Shown here: one piece after another, positions 52,753-62,482 of the stretch
Numbering within the stretch: the stretch's first letter is position 1
Layout of the letters: the number at the start of each line of letters is the position of its first letter
Assembly: GCF_003966695.1 (NCBI RefSeq)
Contig: NZ_AP018828.1
Span: 91,001 to 155,000, forward strand
Origin: Asticcacaulis excentricus
Lineage (GTDB): Bacteria > Pseudomonadota > Alphaproteobacteria > Caulobacterales > Caulobacteraceae
Direction of reading: 5' to 3'
DNA length: 64,000 nucleotides
Notes under the pieces: generated by a model
What the model saw: only the letters and a program-made list of their open reading frames with translations
The model's database searches: none
Told to the model about the DNA's origin: nothing
Translations under genes and position numbers: made by a program

Positions 52753-53420
52753 TAGGATCTGAGTTTTTTGCCAATATCGACCCGGCGGAAATCGCCCGCG
52801 CCAGCGGTGAGACGCTCGGCATGGTCGGCGCATCCTTGCTGCTCAGCCTCGCGTTGGGCCTGCCTCTGGGCGTGTGGCTGTCGGTCACCAGCCGTCAGGG
52901 CTTAAGCCCCAATCCGCTCCTCTATGGCCTGCTGAGTTTTGCGGTCAATGTGCTGCGCTCCATCCCCTTTGTCATCCTGTTTATCCTGCTTATCCCGGTC
53001 ACTCTGGCGCTGGTCGGCACGTCCTTGGGGGTGAAGGGGGCCATTCCGCCGCTGGTGCTGGGGTCGGCGCCATTTCTGGCGCGGCTGGTCGAAAACGCCC
53101 TGCGCGAGGTCGATCGCTCGGTCATCGAGGCCACGCAGGCGCTGGGGGCCTCAAAGCGCCAGATCATCCTGCACACCCTGCTGCCCGAAGCCCTGCCGGG
53201 CCTGATTGCGGCGGCGACGGTGACGGCCATCGCGCTGGTTTCCTATACGGCCATGGCCGGTGTGGTGGGGGCGGGCGGCCTCGGCGATCTGGCCGTGCGC
53301 TATGGCTATCAACGCTTCCAGACCGATGTCATGGTGGTGACGGTGGTGCTGATCATTGCCCTGGTTCAGGGTCTGCAAATGCTGGGCGATGCGCTGGTGG
53401 CGCGCGTCTCGAAGAAATAA
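52749..53420 (+). CDS. metI: Methionine ABC transporter permease MetI
   Basis: A 223-residue inner-membrane permease with about five helices. The coupling loop VDRSVIEATQALGASKRQIILHTLLPEALPGL lies near residue 120, followed by YTAMAGVVGAGGLGDLAVRYGYQRFQTDVM, characteristic of MetI. It is translationally coupled to metN by a 4-base overlap. Confidence 0.95.
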   Translation: MIGSEFFANIDPAEIARASGETLGMVGASLLLSLALGLPLGVWLSVTSRQGLSPNPLLYGLLSFAVNVLRSIPFVILFILLIPVTLALVGTSLGVKGAIPPLVLGSAPFLARLVENALREVDRSVIEATQALGASKRQIILHTLLPEALPGLIAAATVTAIALVSYTAMAGVVGAGGLGDLAVRYGYQRFQTDVMVVTVVLIIALVQGLQMLGDALVARVSKK

Positions 53421-53431
53421 GGAAGATACTC

Positions 53432-54229
53432 ATGCTGTCTCGTCGTCATCTTATCCTGACCGGTGTTGCCGCCTCTGCTCTGGCCGCCTGCGGCAAGCCG
53501 GCCACCAAGGGCAATGTCCTCAGTGTCGCCGCCACCGCCGTGCCGCACGCCGAAATCCTCAAGATCCTCACCCCTGATCTGGCGGCCAAGGGCATCACGC
53601 TCGATATCAAGGTCTTTAACGACTATGTGCAGCCGAACCTTCAGGTCGATCAGGGCCTGATCGACGCCAACTATTTCCAGACCCTGCCCTATCTCGACTC
53701 GTTCAATAAAGAGCGCGGCACCAAGCTGGTCACCGTTGTCGGCGTGCATGTCGAGCCGTTTGGCGGCTATTCGCGCAAATATAAGACGATTGCCGACCTG
53801 CCGCAGGGCGCGGTCATCGCCGTGCCCAACGATGCCTCGAACACCGGGCGCGCCCTGATCCTGCTGCACAAGAACGGTCTGATCACACTGAAAGACCCCA
53901 GCAATATCAATGCGACGCTGAAAGACATCGCCGGTAACCCCAAGGGCTTTGTGTTCAAGGAGCTGGAATCGCCGTCCCTGCCGCGCGTCCTGCCGGAGGT
54001 CGATCTGGCCCTGATCAACACCAACTACGCGCTGGATGCCAAGTTGGACCCCAAGACAGACGCCCTGATCATCGAAGGGTCGGACAGCCCGTACATCAAC
54101 TATCTGGTGGCGCGTGAGGACAAGACAAATGACCCGCGTATCAAGGCGCTGGCCGAGGCCCTGACCTCTCAGAAGGTCAAAGACTTCATTGCCAAGACCT
54201 ATAATGGTGCGGTCATTGCGGCGTTTTAG
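53432..54229 (+). CDS. metQ: Methionine-binding lipoprotein MetQ (NlpA family)
   Basis: A 265-residue periplasmic methionine-binding lipoprotein. The signal MLSRRHLILTGVAASALAAC has its lipobox Cys at residue 20. NlpA-type segments are VAATAVPHAEILKIL, YVQPNLQVDQGLIDANYFQTLPYLDSFN and VIAVPNDASNTGRALILLHKNGLITL. It lies 11 bases after metI with an AAGGAAG site. Its stop directly borders a family A repeat. Confidence 0.95.
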   Translation: MLSRRHLILTGVAASALAACGKPATKGNVLSVAATAVPHAEILKILTPDLAAKGITLDIKVFNDYVQPNLQVDQGLIDANYFQTLPYLDSFNKERGTKLVTVVGVHVEPFGGYSRKYKTIADLPQGAVIAVPNDASNTGRALILLHKNGLITLKDPSNINATLKDIAGNPKGFVFKELESPSLPRVLPEVDLALINTNYALDAKLDPKTDALIIEGSDSPYINYLVAREDKTNDPRIKALAEALTSQKVKDFIAKTYNGAVIAAF

Positions 54230-54372
54230 AGCGAATTTCGTTCAGGTTGAATCGAAACGAAGTTCGGCGCAGCCAAATCCCGCTCTAACGCTTTGTTTTG
54301 TCGCGCATTTGATTTCGAAAACCGTTGCACACTTTCGGCTTCGCCGAACTCCGTTTCGGAATGCGCTCTAAA
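54229..54372. repeat. Dispersed palindromic repeat, family A, copy 4 (expanded)
   Basis: About 144 bases in inverted orientation. On the minus strand it reads TTAGAGCGCATTCCG, then GCGCGACAAAACAAAG, TTAGAGCGGGAT, and closes with TTCGCTCTAA. It is longer than the other copies because it carries two GTTCGGCG-type palindromic inserts, one of them the exact 25-base motif also at 20747. It begins at the metQ stop and supplies the vapC stop codon. Confidence 0.8.
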
Positions 54373-54865
54373 ACCTGACAAACAGGTTGCGGAACCATTG
54401 CGGGCCTGAGCGTGAGGCTTCGCGCCAGTCGGCGAAGGTATCGGCCTCTTCGGGCGTATAGCCGAACGGGTTGAAGGTCTTGACCTTGCCCGCCTTGAAG
54501 GCCGCCGGTGAGGGGGTAACGAGCGTCAGGCCGTGCACGGCGGCGGTCGCGGCCATCAGCGCATCGCGGGAATCGCTCATATGGAGGGCCGCCCGGCGTC
54601 GGGCCACCGCCGCGTCGATGGGCAGGATGTGGTTTTCAAAGGCGCGCGGCACCTGTTCGTCCAGCCATAGCCGCAGCAGGCGTCCGCTTTCGGCGTCACG
54701 CTTTTCGGCCGCGGCGACGCTCGTTTCCATCTCCAGCAGGCTCAGCACCGACAGGAACAGGTGCTGACGCCCGATGCCCGACGCCCAGCGGGTCAGGCCC
54801 GGATCGGTGTCACCGGCCTTGGCCTTGCGCAGTTCCATAACGATGGGGGTATCGAGCAGGTACAT
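54368..54865 (-). CDS. vapC: VapC-type PIN-domain toxin
   Basis: A 165-residue PIN-domain ribonuclease toxin. Acidic residues are placed as expected: Asp5 in YLLDTPIVMEL, Glu in SLLEMETSV, and Asp in DSRDALMAATAAVHGLTLVTPSPAAF. The usual family end (KTFNPF) is followed here by about 30 additional residues (GYTPEEADTFADWREASRSG and on). The stop codon lies in the edge of a dispersed repeat, suggesting the 3' end was changed by it. It overlaps the antitoxin stop at 54865. Confidence 0.88.
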   Translation of the reverse strand: MYLLDTPIVMELRKAKAGDTDPGLTRWASGIGRQHLFLSVLSLLEMETSVAAAEKRDAESGRLLRLWLDEQVPRAFENHILPIDAAVARRRAALHMSDSRDALMAATAAVHGLTLVTPSPAAFKAGKVKTFNPFGYTPEEADTFADWREASRSGPQWFRNLFVRF

Positions 54866-55113
54866 TAAACCCCTCCCTGACGGTCCCAGCCATCCCCGGC
54901 GCGGGCGGCGTCGAGGTCGATCGTCACCCCTTCGCTGAGCGCCAGCAAATCGACCAAGGTCTCCGTCTGCCCCGACAGGGCGCGGTAGGCCTCAAAGCTC
55001 AACAGTACGTGAGTCGGCTTGCCCCGGTCAGTGATAAACACGGGTTCCGACAGGGCGGCGCGTTTGGCGCTACCGACATCCTGATTGAATTCCCGGCTGG
55101 AAAAGGTCGTCAT
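54865..55113 (-). CDS. vapB: Phd/YefM-type antitoxin
   Basis: An 82-residue antitoxin: FSSREFNQDVGSAKRAALSEPVFITDRGKPTHVLLSFEAYRAL is the Phd/YefM DNA-binding fold. The C-terminal part (VDLLALSEGVTIDLDAARAGDGWD) wraps the toxin. Its stop overlaps the toxin start by one base. It probably represses its own promoter; a TAGTGACGTTACTA-type palindrome stands upstream (55151-55164). Confidence 0.9.
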   Translation of the reverse strand: MTTFSSREFNQDVGSAKRAALSEPVFITDRGKPTHVLLSFEAYRALSGQTETLVDLLALSEGVTIDLDAARAGDGWDRQGGV

Positions 55114-55325
55114 TTTGCACCTACGTTGCTACAAATGAGCGCGCTAACATGTAGTGACGTTACTACATCGTGATCCATTGGCAACACATTTCAAACGCGC
55201 GATTTCAAAACGTTTTTTTAAACCGGCAACCGGTTGCGTCCGGCATGATTTCTGTGTCTGTCTCAGCCACCGGTCTCGCTCAAAAGAAGGCCGAACACAG
55301 ATCAATCAGGGGATCACAGACACGC

Positions 55326-56687
55326 ATGACCGTCGCCACACCCGACATGTGGGCTCACACGCTTGAGACCATCACCACCATCCTGTCGCCGCATGGGCCC
55401 AATGGCACCTATAATGCCAACGACTTCAGCATCCGTTTCTTCCTGCAAATCGGCCTGATCATTCTGGCGTGCCGCGTGGTCGGCTGGCTGGGTCAGAAGT
55501 TTCTGGCGCAGCCGCAGGTGGTCGGCGAAATGATCGCCGGGGTCATTCTGGGGCCATCGCTTCTGGGGCTTCTGTTCCCCGATCTTCAGGGGGCCATCTT
55601 CCCGAAGGAAAGCCGTAACGTCCTGTATGTCGGGGCGCAACTAGGCGTAGGCCTTTATATGTTCCTCGTCGGCTGCACCTTCCGCGCCGACCATTTTGCG
55701 CAGAAGGGCAAGAGCGCCGCCGCGGTCTCGTTATCGGGCATTACGGTGCCGTTTCTGATGGCGGTGCTGATCACGCCGTGGCTTCTCACCGTGCCCGGCC
55801 TGTTTGCCGAAGGCATTTCGCAGGTTAACGCCACCCTGTTCATGGGGGCCTGTATCGCACTGACCGCCTTCCCCATGCTGGCGCGCATTATCAATGAGCG
55901 TGGTCTGGCTAACTCGTCGCTGGGCACCCTGTCCCTGACCGCCGGTGCCTTTGATGACGCCGTGTCGTGGTGCGTACTGGCCATCGTGCTGGCCACTTTT
56001 GGCGGCGGGCCGGGTATCGCCGTGCTGGCCATCGGGGGCGGCCTGTTGTGGACCCTGTTCGTCGTCTTTGCCGGTAAGCGCCTTCTGGCACCGCTGGGGC
56101 GCATGGTCGAAGACCGCGGCGAGATGAGCCACACAGTTCTGGCCATCACCCTGATCGCCTTTGCGACTTCAGCCTTTGTGATGGACGCGGTGGGCATCCA
56201 CGCCATCTTCGGCGGCTTCATTCTGGGCACGGTTATGCCGCGCGGCAAGTTTACCGAGGAACTGAAGAAAAAGGTCGAGCCGCTGACCGTGATCCTGCTG
56301 CTGCCGATGTTCTTCACCTATTCGGGGCTGAACACGCGCCTCGACATGGTCAATAATCTCGAACTGCTGCTGATCGCGCTGGCCATTCTGGCCGTGTCGA
56401 TCCTCGCCAAGTTCGGGGCCTGCTATGCGGCGGCGCGCCTGACCGGCGAAGACAACCGCACGGCGCTCGGTATCGGTGCGCTGATGAACTCGCGCGGGCT
56501 GATGGAGCTGATCATCATCAATATCGGCCTGCAAAAGGGCATTATCGGCCCGGCCCTGTTCTCGATGCTGGTGCTAATGGCGATTGTCACCACGGTCATG
56601 GCCTCGCCGCTGTTCGAAGCCGTCTATGGCCGCAAGGCCCGCGAAAGCGGCGAGCTTGGGGCCTTGCCGGATCGGTCGCCGGACTAA
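55326..56687 (+). CDS. Cation:proton antiporter (CPA2/Kef family)
   Basis: A 453-residue inner-membrane antiporter of about 12-13 helices. CPA2 hallmarks are QPQVVGEMIAGVILGPSLLG (about residues 62-81), CIALTAFPMLARIINERGLANSSLGTLSLTAGAFDDAVSW with the ion-binding Asp pair, and MNSRGLMELIIINIGLQKGII. It lacks the C-terminal NAD-binding (RCK) domain of KefB/KefC. Na+/H+ or K+/H+ exchange is expected; the ion is not certain. The ATG at 55326 is preferred; in-frame starts exist upstream. Confidence 0.92.
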   Translation: MTVATPDMWAHTLETITTILSPHGPNGTYNANDFSIRFFLQIGLIILACRVVGWLGQKFLAQPQVVGEMIAGVILGPSLLGLLFPDLQGAIFPKESRNVLYVGAQLGVGLYMFLVGCTFRADHFAQKGKSAAAVSLSGITVPFLMAVLITPWLLTVPGLFAEGISQVNATLFMGACIALTAFPMLARIINERGLANSSLGTLSLTAGAFDDAVSWCVLAIVLATFGGGPGIAVLAIGGGLLWTLFVVFAGKRLLAPLGRMVEDRGEMSHTVLAITLIAFATSAFVMDAVGIHAIFGGFILGTVMPRGKFTEELKKKVEPLTVILLLPMFFTYSGLNTRLDMVNNLELLLIALAILAVSILAKFGACYAAARLTGEDNRTALGIGALMNSRGLMELIIINIGLQKGIIGPALFSMLVLMAIVTTVMASPLFEAVYGRKARESGELGALPDRSPD

Positions 56688-56816
56688 AGGTTTAACATCC
56701 GTTTGGGGTTAAGATCAAAAAGAACCCCCACCACCGCATCTCACCTGATGTCGCTACGCGCATCAGGCTCGTACGGTCCCCCTCCCCAGCAAGCTGGGGA
56801 GGTATAAGAAGAGCAC

Positions 56817-58361
56817 TTACGCCGACTCGGCAAAGCCCTCGGCGTAGATCTGACGGATCAGGGTGCGGTGCGGCGGCAGGTCCAGCGTCGCGCGTTCGCC
56901 GAAATTATGGACCTTGGCAAAGGTCCGGTTGGCGTCCTCGACATGCGGGAAGTGGTCGCGCGCCCCGCTGAGGTCGGTCCGGAAGCCCATGCCGTAAAGA
57001 ATGTACTGATAGTTGAAGAAGGCGAAGGTTTCGACGTCAATCAGGAAGTCGAACCGGCTGGGCGGCCTGTAGCGCCATTGCTCCAGCAACTCACGCAACC
57101 GCTCAGGCCAGGTCTGCGGATCGGCATTGTCGCGCCAGAAGGACTCGCTACGGTGGCTCAGCGCGTAGTGCAGCTTGAGGAAGGTGACGATATTCTCGTA
57201 ACGCGCCGTCATCAGGGCGTTGAAACGCCGGGCCGGGGCGTCGATAGGCCCGGCATGGGGGAACAGCTCGGCGATCATGGCCACGGCGACCTCGATCATC
57301 ACGATGCCGGTCGATTCCAGCGGCTCCATAAACCCGCCGGCCAGCCCCACCGCCACGCAGTTGCCGATCCACGGGCGCTCGCGATAGCCGGGCTCGAACG
57401 CAATCTCACGCAGGTTCAGCGCGGCCTTGCTGCCCACATGGCGGCGCAGCGTCGCTTCGGCCTCATCGTCACTCGTGTGGTCGGTCGAATAGGTATAGCC
57501 GATGCCGCGCTGACCATCGAGGCCGATATCCCAGGTCCAGCCCGCCGCGTGCGCCGTGGCCACCGTGTAGCTTTCGATGGGGGCGTCGGGGCGCTCATAG
57601 GGCGCCTTGCACGCCAGCGCCTTGTTGGTGAACAGCGTCCCGCGCACCGAACGGAACGGCGACCCCAAGGCCTTGCCGATCAGTTCGGCCCGGAAGCCCG
57701 AACAGTCGATATAGAGGTCCGCCGTCAGCACCTCGCCCTCGGCGACGATGTGGTCGATCTGCCCTGTGTGGTCGAGCACCACCCCATCGAGCCGCGCCGG
57801 CTTATGCGCCACCCCAAGCGTGACGGCGCGTTCGGCCAGCACCCCGGCCAGTTGATGCGCGTCGAAATGGTAGGCATAGTTCAGCGGGCCGGAAAAATCG
57901 CCTTCGTGCGGGCGTTTGGGCGCGCGCCGCGCCTCGGCCACGCGCTTCTGAAAGGTTACGGCCTCGGCAAAGGGCTTGCGCGTCGCCTCGTCCTGCAACA
58001 GCCAGTAGGGGACCAGCCCTTCGCCTTCGGTATAGTAGGGGGCTTCGAACGGGTGGAAATAGTGTTCGTGCCGCCCGTTGACCGGCGTCTTTACCCAGTC
58101 GGCAAAACGGATGCCCTGTTTGAAGGTGGCGGTGGTGCGCCGCATGAAGGGCGCTTCGTCGATACCGATGAATTTCAGCGTCTGGCGGATGGTGGGGAAG
58201 GTGCCTTCGCCGACGCCGACGCTGCTGATCTCCGGCGACTCCACCAGCACGATCTCAAGGCGCGGCTGACGCTTGATGTCGAAATAGCGCGCCAGATAGG
58301 CCGCCGCCAGCCATCCGGCCGTACCGCCCCCCAGGATCAGGATTCTGCGCTTGCCCGTCAT
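56817..58361 (-). CDS. Flavin-dependent tryptophan-halogenase-like protein
   Basis: A 514-residue FAD protein. The dinucleotide-binding GGGTAGW lies at residues 11-17, followed by the halogenase-type GVGEGTFPTIRQTLKFIGI and the Lys-bearing TFKQGIRFADW, where the catalytic Lys is expected. The halogenase motif WxWxIP appears as WTWDIG (about residues 273-278): both Trp are kept but Pro is Gly. GLAGGFMEPLESTGI is conserved. Such homologues are common in Caulobacteraceae near TonB genes, where halogenation is usually unproven. The ATG at 58361 is preferred over an upstream TTG. Confidence 0.88.
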   Translation of the reverse strand: MTGKRRILILGGGTAGWLAAAYLARYFDIKRQPRLEIVLVESPEISSVGVGEGTFPTIRQTLKFIGIDEAPFMRRTTATFKQGIRFADWVKTPVNGRHEHYFHPFEAPYYTEGEGLVPYWLLQDEATRKPFAEAVTFQKRVAEARRAPKRPHEGDFSGPLNYAYHFDAHQLAGVLAERAVTLGVAHKPARLDGVVLDHTGQIDHIVAEGEVLTADLYIDCSGFRAELIGKALGSPFRSVRGTLFTNKALACKAPYERPDAPIESYTVATAHAAGWTWDIGLDGQRGIGYTYSTDHTSDDEAEATLRRHVGSKAALNLREIAFEPGYRERPWIGNCVAVGLAGGFMEPLESTGIVMIEVAVAMIAELFPHAGPIDAPARRFNALMTARYENIVTFLKLHYALSHRSESFWRDNADPQTWPERLRELLEQWRYRPPSRFDFLIDVETFAFFNYQYILYGMGFRTDLSGARDHFPHVEDANRTFAKVHNFGERATLDLPPHRTLIRQIYAEGFAESA

Positions 58362-58410
58362 GGGTCTGACTATGCGACGTTTTGGCGGCGCGGGCAATCG
58401 GTGTGACGGA

Positions 58411-58971
58411 TCACTGAGTCATCGCGCTGACCTCTGTGTCTGTGGGGGATGTAGCTTCGGCATCGCTGGCGCGCCGCCACGGTCCGGCATAGGACACAGG
58501 CGTACGTTTTCGCCGATCCGGTCCCGTATAGTGTGGTGTGACGATCCATTCGCGCTCACACGTTAGGACATGTCTCAGATGATCGAGCAGAACCTGCGCC
58601 GAGAAGGGCTTGGCGATGACCTCGTTGATGCCGGCGTCGCGCGCACGCACGATATTGCTGCGTTCAGTATGGCCGGTGATCAGGATGATCGGCACGGTGC
58701 GGTTGGGGCTGTCTGGGCTCTGACGCAGCAGTTTTGCTGTTTCGATACCGTCCAGTTGATCCATGACCAGGTCCAGGATCATCAGATCAACCGGACAGGT
58801 TTTTAGGATTTCAAACACTTCGATGCCGCTGCTGGCCTGTCTAACGGTTTTGACTCCTATGGATCGCAGCATTTCGGAGACCAGCTTGCGGATGTTCAGG
58901 CTGTCATCGGCCACCAGTACGCTGAGGCGCGACAGGTGGAGGTCTGCGATATCGTTCACAGTCGTCTTCAT
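58411..58971 (-). CDS. Response regulator, receiver domain with short C-terminal extension
   Basis: A 186-residue protein. The receiver domain covers about residues 16-140: VLVADDS (acidic pair), the phospho-acceptor Asp in LMILDLVMDQLDG (about residue 69), Thr in LITGH and Lys in EVIAKPFS. The remaining 45 residues are polar (YTGPDRRKRTPVSYAGPWRR) with no output domain. This GPDRR-K tail is common in CheY-like regulators of alphaproteobacteria. It is near a chemoreceptor and two further regulators. Confidence 0.9.
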   Translation of the reverse strand: MKTTVNDIADLHLSRLSVLVADDSLNIRKLVSEMLRSIGVKTVRQASSGIEVFEILKTCPVDLMILDLVMDQLDGIETAKLLRQSPDSPNRTVPIILITGHTERSNIVRARDAGINEVIAKPFSAQVLLDHLRHVLTCEREWIVTPHYTGPDRRKRTPVSYAGPWRRASDAEATSPTDTEVSAMTQ

Positions 58972-59052
58972 TATCCGTGCCTTTCATCTGTACACACGCC
59001 CTGCGGGGTGATGCGGGGGAGGTGGGGAGGTGTAGTTCCCCACCCAGGTGGC

Positions 59053-59084
59053 ACTGAGGGTCACTTTCAATGACCCTTGGTAAT
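59053..59084. repeat. Fragment of family B repeat (third hairpin)
   Basis: GAGGGTCACTTTCAATGACC followed by CTTGGTAA matches the third hairpin of the full copies at 26490 and 32872. It overlaps the stop codon of the minus-strand chemoreceptor gene and may serve as its terminator hairpin. Confidence 0.65.
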
Positions 59085-61270
59085 CAGGCGGCGCGGACAG
59101 TTTGCAGGAACTTGTCCATCTCCTGATGCAGCCGCTCGGCCTGCTGCGCCAGTTCGGCCGAGGCCCCCAGCACCTGTACGGCGGAAGTGCCCGTCTGTTC
59201 CGCCGCCATGGCCACGCCGGTGATATTGGTGGTCACTTCCTGCGTGCCGATGGAGGCCTGATTGACGGCCTGCACGATCTCCTGCGTCGCCGCCGTCTGC
59301 TGTTCGACGGCGGAGGCAATGATGGTGTTGGTCTGGTTGATATGCGTGATGGTGCCGGAAATGTTGGAGATGGCTGCCGCCGCCTTGGCCGTCGCCTCCT
59401 GCATGTGGGCGATCTTGTCCGAGATTTCCGTCGTGGCCTTGGCCGTCTGACCGGCCAGCGCCTTGACCTCGGAAGCGACCACGGCAAAGCCCTTGCCCGC
59501 TTCGCCGGCGCGCGCCGACTCGATGGTGGCGTTGAGCGCCAGCAGGTTGGTCTGGCTGGCCAGCCCGGCGATCAGATCGACCACGTCACCGATGCTGACG
59601 GCCACCGTATTCAGCTCGTCCACCAGCCGTACCGCGCCGCTGGCCTCCTCGACTGCCTCAGAAGAAATGCTGGCCGAGGTTTCGACCTGACGCCCGATTT
59701 CGCTGACCGAGGCGCCCAGTTCTTCGGCGGACGAGGCCACTGAGGTGACATTGGCTCCGGCCTCTTCGGCGGCGGCCGAGACGGCGACCGATTGCGCCGA
59801 AGCCTGCTGCGCGGTGGTGGTCAGTTGCTGCGCCGAGGCCTGCATTTCGGTGGCCGCGCTGGACACCAGAGAGACGATGCTGCCCACCGACTTTTCAAAC
59901 TCATCGGCCAGTTTGAGCATCATCTGACGTCGTTCCTGATCCTGCCTCTGGCGTTCGGCCTCGGCATCGGCGGCCTTTTGCAAGGCCTCTTCCTCGGTAA
60001 CGATGCGGATGCGGTCAACGGCTCGCGAAATGTCGCCGATCTCGTCCTTGCGTCCCGCGCCAGCGATTTCGCGCAGCTTTTCGCCAGAGGCCAGCCGGCC
60101 CAGCGCCTCGGTCAGGCGGGTAATGGGATTGGCGACATTATTGGCCATGACGGCGATCATCGCGATCCCCAGCACCGCCACGATCAGGGCGCAGACGATT
60201 TCCCACAAAGAGTCGCTGCCGCCGCGCGCCTTGAGCGCATTGGACAGCTTGTCGGCATCGGCCATAACGACGGTGCGCGGTACGGTGATGATCACCGACC
60301 AGAACTGCCCGCTGCGGCCCAACTGAATGGGGGCATAGACGCGCATCTGATCGTTCTTTTTGTCGAAATCGACGGCCGAGCGGCCCGCCTTGACGGTATC
60401 CAGCGCCCCCCACGCCATCGGATCGACGGTCTGTACCGAGCCGCCAACGGCGTCGGGGAAGGCGCTTGAGGCGACCACCAGCCCGTCAGAGGTGACGATG
60501 GTCACATTGCCCTTGCCTTCATAGATCGACTTCTTCACCGACTGGGCCAGAACCTGTACGAAGGACAGGTCGAAATCGGCCCCGGCCACGCCCTTGAACT
60601 GGCCGTCGATGACGATGGGCACCGACATGGTGGCCAGAAAGACGGATTTTCCCTGCACGATATACGGCAGGGGGGCGAGGATGCTTTCCTGCCCATTGGC
60701 CTGCGGGCCGAGGAACCAGCCGCCCTTGATCAGGCCATTGGGGTGGCGGTCCTGACTGTCGTATTCGACCAAGGGCTGAAGCGCGATCTCGCCCTGCGCA
60801 TTGCGGGTCCAGTAGGGCAGGGCGCGGCCCGTCGCATCGGAACCCACCTCCTTGCGGTTGGCATAGGCCCCGTCCGCCCCGTCCAGCGCATTGGGAGCCC
60901 AGGCGCTATAGGTGCCGTTAAAGCGCGGATTGTCCTTCAGCACCCCCAGCAGGATATCGTTCAGATGCTGACGCCGCTGAGCACGCGGCACGCCGCCGGG
61001 CCCAGCGATGACTTCGAGGCTGCGCGCCATGTTACGCGCGGCGGAAAAGGCCGTATCGACCTCGGTGCGGATCGTGCCGGCCTGCGCATCGGCCAGCCGC
61101 GTCAGGGATTCGCTGCTGTTGCGATCGAGCAGGCCCTGCACATTCTGGTTCACAAAATGCGCGGTCTTGCCAGATGAAAAGATGCCGAAGCCCACCAGGG
61201 CGCCGGTCGCCATCAGAAGACAGAGCGCCGACAAGGCGACGATCTTCGTTTTAACGGAATGTATGTTCAT
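59084..61270 (-). CDS. Methyl-accepting chemotaxis protein with dCache sensor and HAMP
   Basis: A 728-residue membrane chemoreceptor. TM1 is [16 protein letters not shown] (about residues 15-32). The large periplasmic dCache domain follows (about residues 35-355; [54 protein letters not shown]). TM2 is [22 protein letters not shown], and HAMP starts at [18 protein letters not shown]. The signalling hairpin is [42 protein letters not shown]. The dCache fold typically binds amino acids, organic acids or amines. It is flanked by response regulators. Confidence 0.94.
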   Translation of the reverse strand: MNIHSVKTKIVALSALCLLMATGALVGFGIFSSGKTAHFVNQNVQGLLDRNSSESLTRLADAQAGTIRTEVDTAFSAARNMARSLEVIAGPGGVPRAQRRQHLNDILLGVLKDNPRFNGTYSAWAPNALDGADGAYANRKEVGSDATGRALPYWTRNAQGEIALQPLVEYDSQDRHPNGLIKGGWFLGPQANGQESILAPLPYIVQGKSVFLATMSVPIVIDGQFKGVAGADFDLSFVQVLAQSVKKSIYEGKGNVTIVTSDGLVVASSAFPDAVGGSVQTVDPMAWGALDTVKAGRSAVDFDKKNDQMRVYAPIQLGRSGQFWSVIITVPRTVVMADADKLSNALKARGGSDSLWEIVCALIVAVLGIAMIAVMANNVANPITRLTEALGRLASGEKLREIAGAGRKDEIGDISRAVDRIRIVTEEEALQKAADAEAERQRQDQERRQMMLKLADEFEKSVGSIVSLVSSAATEMQASAQQLTTTAQQASAQSVAVSAAAEEAGANVTSVASSAEELGASVSEIGRQVETSASISSEAVEEASGAVRLVDELNTVAVSIGDVVDLIAGLASQTNLLALNATIESARAGEAGKGFAVVASEVKALAGQTAKATTEISDKIAHMQEATAKAAAAISNISGTITHINQTNTIIASAVEQQTAATQEIVQAVNQASIGTQEVTTNITGVAMAAEQTGTSAVQVLGASAELAQQAERLHQEMDKFLQTVRAA

Positions 61271-61525
61271 GTGCGTCCTCCAGCCGCCATAACGGCGTTA
61301 GGGGGATCATCGCGCCCACAATAATAAATGATGTATTAAGCGATTATCGCGTCGATGTTTTGTGTAATGATAAATAATGCGGCAAAATATCTCAGTGTCG
61401 CATATTGCGACAAGCGGTGATTTGTAATATGTGCTTATATAGTATTTGAGTTTAATTTATGAGAACGCCTCGCGCAAACGTTTATTTGTTGAGCCGGCGC
61501 CTCCGTTACGGCGAGTGGTAACAAA

Positions 61526-61948
61526 TTACCGGGAAGGCATCAGGCGGAACAGCTCGAACATCTCCTGCAAGACGTTAAAGTCGATGGGCTTGACCAGATG
61601 CAGGTCGAAACCCGCTTTGGCCGTTTCACGACGGCGCGCCGCATCGCCCCAGCCGGTCTGGGCAATGATCTTGCCGCGACGGGTGCGCGGGTCGGCGCGC
61701 AGGGCACGCGCCACGCTCAGGCCGTCGATTTCCGGCATCCCCAGATCGAGCAGTACGACGTCCGGATGAAAGCTGCGCGCCGTGTCAATCGCGCTGAGAC
61801 CGTCGAAACAGGTCCGCACCTCATCGCCCCACGACTCGATGGCCCAGCTTAAGGTCAGGGCCGAGGCCTGATTGTCGTCAACGACCAGCACCTTCAAAGA
61901 CGCGCGTGCCGTGGCCGCCCCGTCTTTGCGTTCGTGACAATCAATCAT
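61526..61948 (-). CDS. Single-domain response regulator (CheY-like)
   Basis: A 140-residue receiver domain: VLVVDDNQASALTLSWAIESWG, phospho-acceptor Asp in VVLLDLGMPEIDGL (about residue 73), and Lys in LHLVKPIDF. No output domain. It probably acts as a phosphorylated shuttle in the local signalling cluster. Confidence 0.92.
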   Translation of the reverse strand: MIDCHERKDGAATARASLKVLVVDDNQASALTLSWAIESWGDEVRTCFDGLSAIDTARSFHPDVVLLDLGMPEIDGLSVARALRADPRTRRGKIIAQTGWGDAARRRETAKAGFDLHLVKPIDFNVLQEMFELFRLMPSR

Positions 61949-62052
61949 GACAAACCTTTGAGAAAAATGATACTTTACAGAAGGCGCGCTTTACTGACGC
62001 GGCCCGTCCTTAACCGTAAGGGGCGTAAAAAATCAGTATTGACTGTCCTCGT

Positions 62053-62259
62053 TTACAGGTGGCTCTGCGGCTTGCGGATGCGGCGGAGCGCCTTGCGCGT
62101 CGCCTTGACGCGCTCGTCCTCGCGGATCGGGCCCTGGCTGTCCTTGCTCAGCAGGTGTTCGTCCGTTGTGCCTTCCGGCGGAAAGGGATCGCTGTTGTGA
62201 CCTTTCTCTTCGGCGGTGTGGCTGATCTCTTCAGGGGTGGGGGAGCGGTGGTGCGTCAT
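62053..62259 (-). CDS. Small hydrophilic protein
   Basis: A 68-residue very polar protein (MTHHRSPTPEEISHTAEEKG, then EHLLSKDSQGPIREDERVKATRKALRRIRK), likely disordered, with a basic C-terminus. A strong GGAGAGGAG site precedes the ATG at 62259. It lies between two signalling genes. No family recognised. Confidence 0.7.
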   Translation of the reverse strand: MTHHRSPTPEEISHTAEEKGHNSDPFPPEGTTDEHLLSKDSQGPIREDERVKATRKALRRIRKPQSHL

Positions 62260-62482
62260 GATTTCTCCTCTCCCCCGGAAATCTGGGCGCAAAGGCATAA
62301 GACGAAAATGGCGGGCCGCGCGCAGGTTGTGAACACGGTATAAAGGCACTTTGTTCCCCAGATCTGGCTTGACCTCGTCTTGAGAAGAGATCGAAAAACA
62401 GGATCTTAGGCTGCATTTTTCGATTCAATCCGGACGCGATTTGTTTTAGGTTCGTTGCGCCAGAGGGCAATCGGAGGTTGAT

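Noticed and set aside
56868..58406. 512-codon plus-strand frame
   Set aside because: Antisense of the halogenase-like gene, which carries clear FAD and halogenase motifs.
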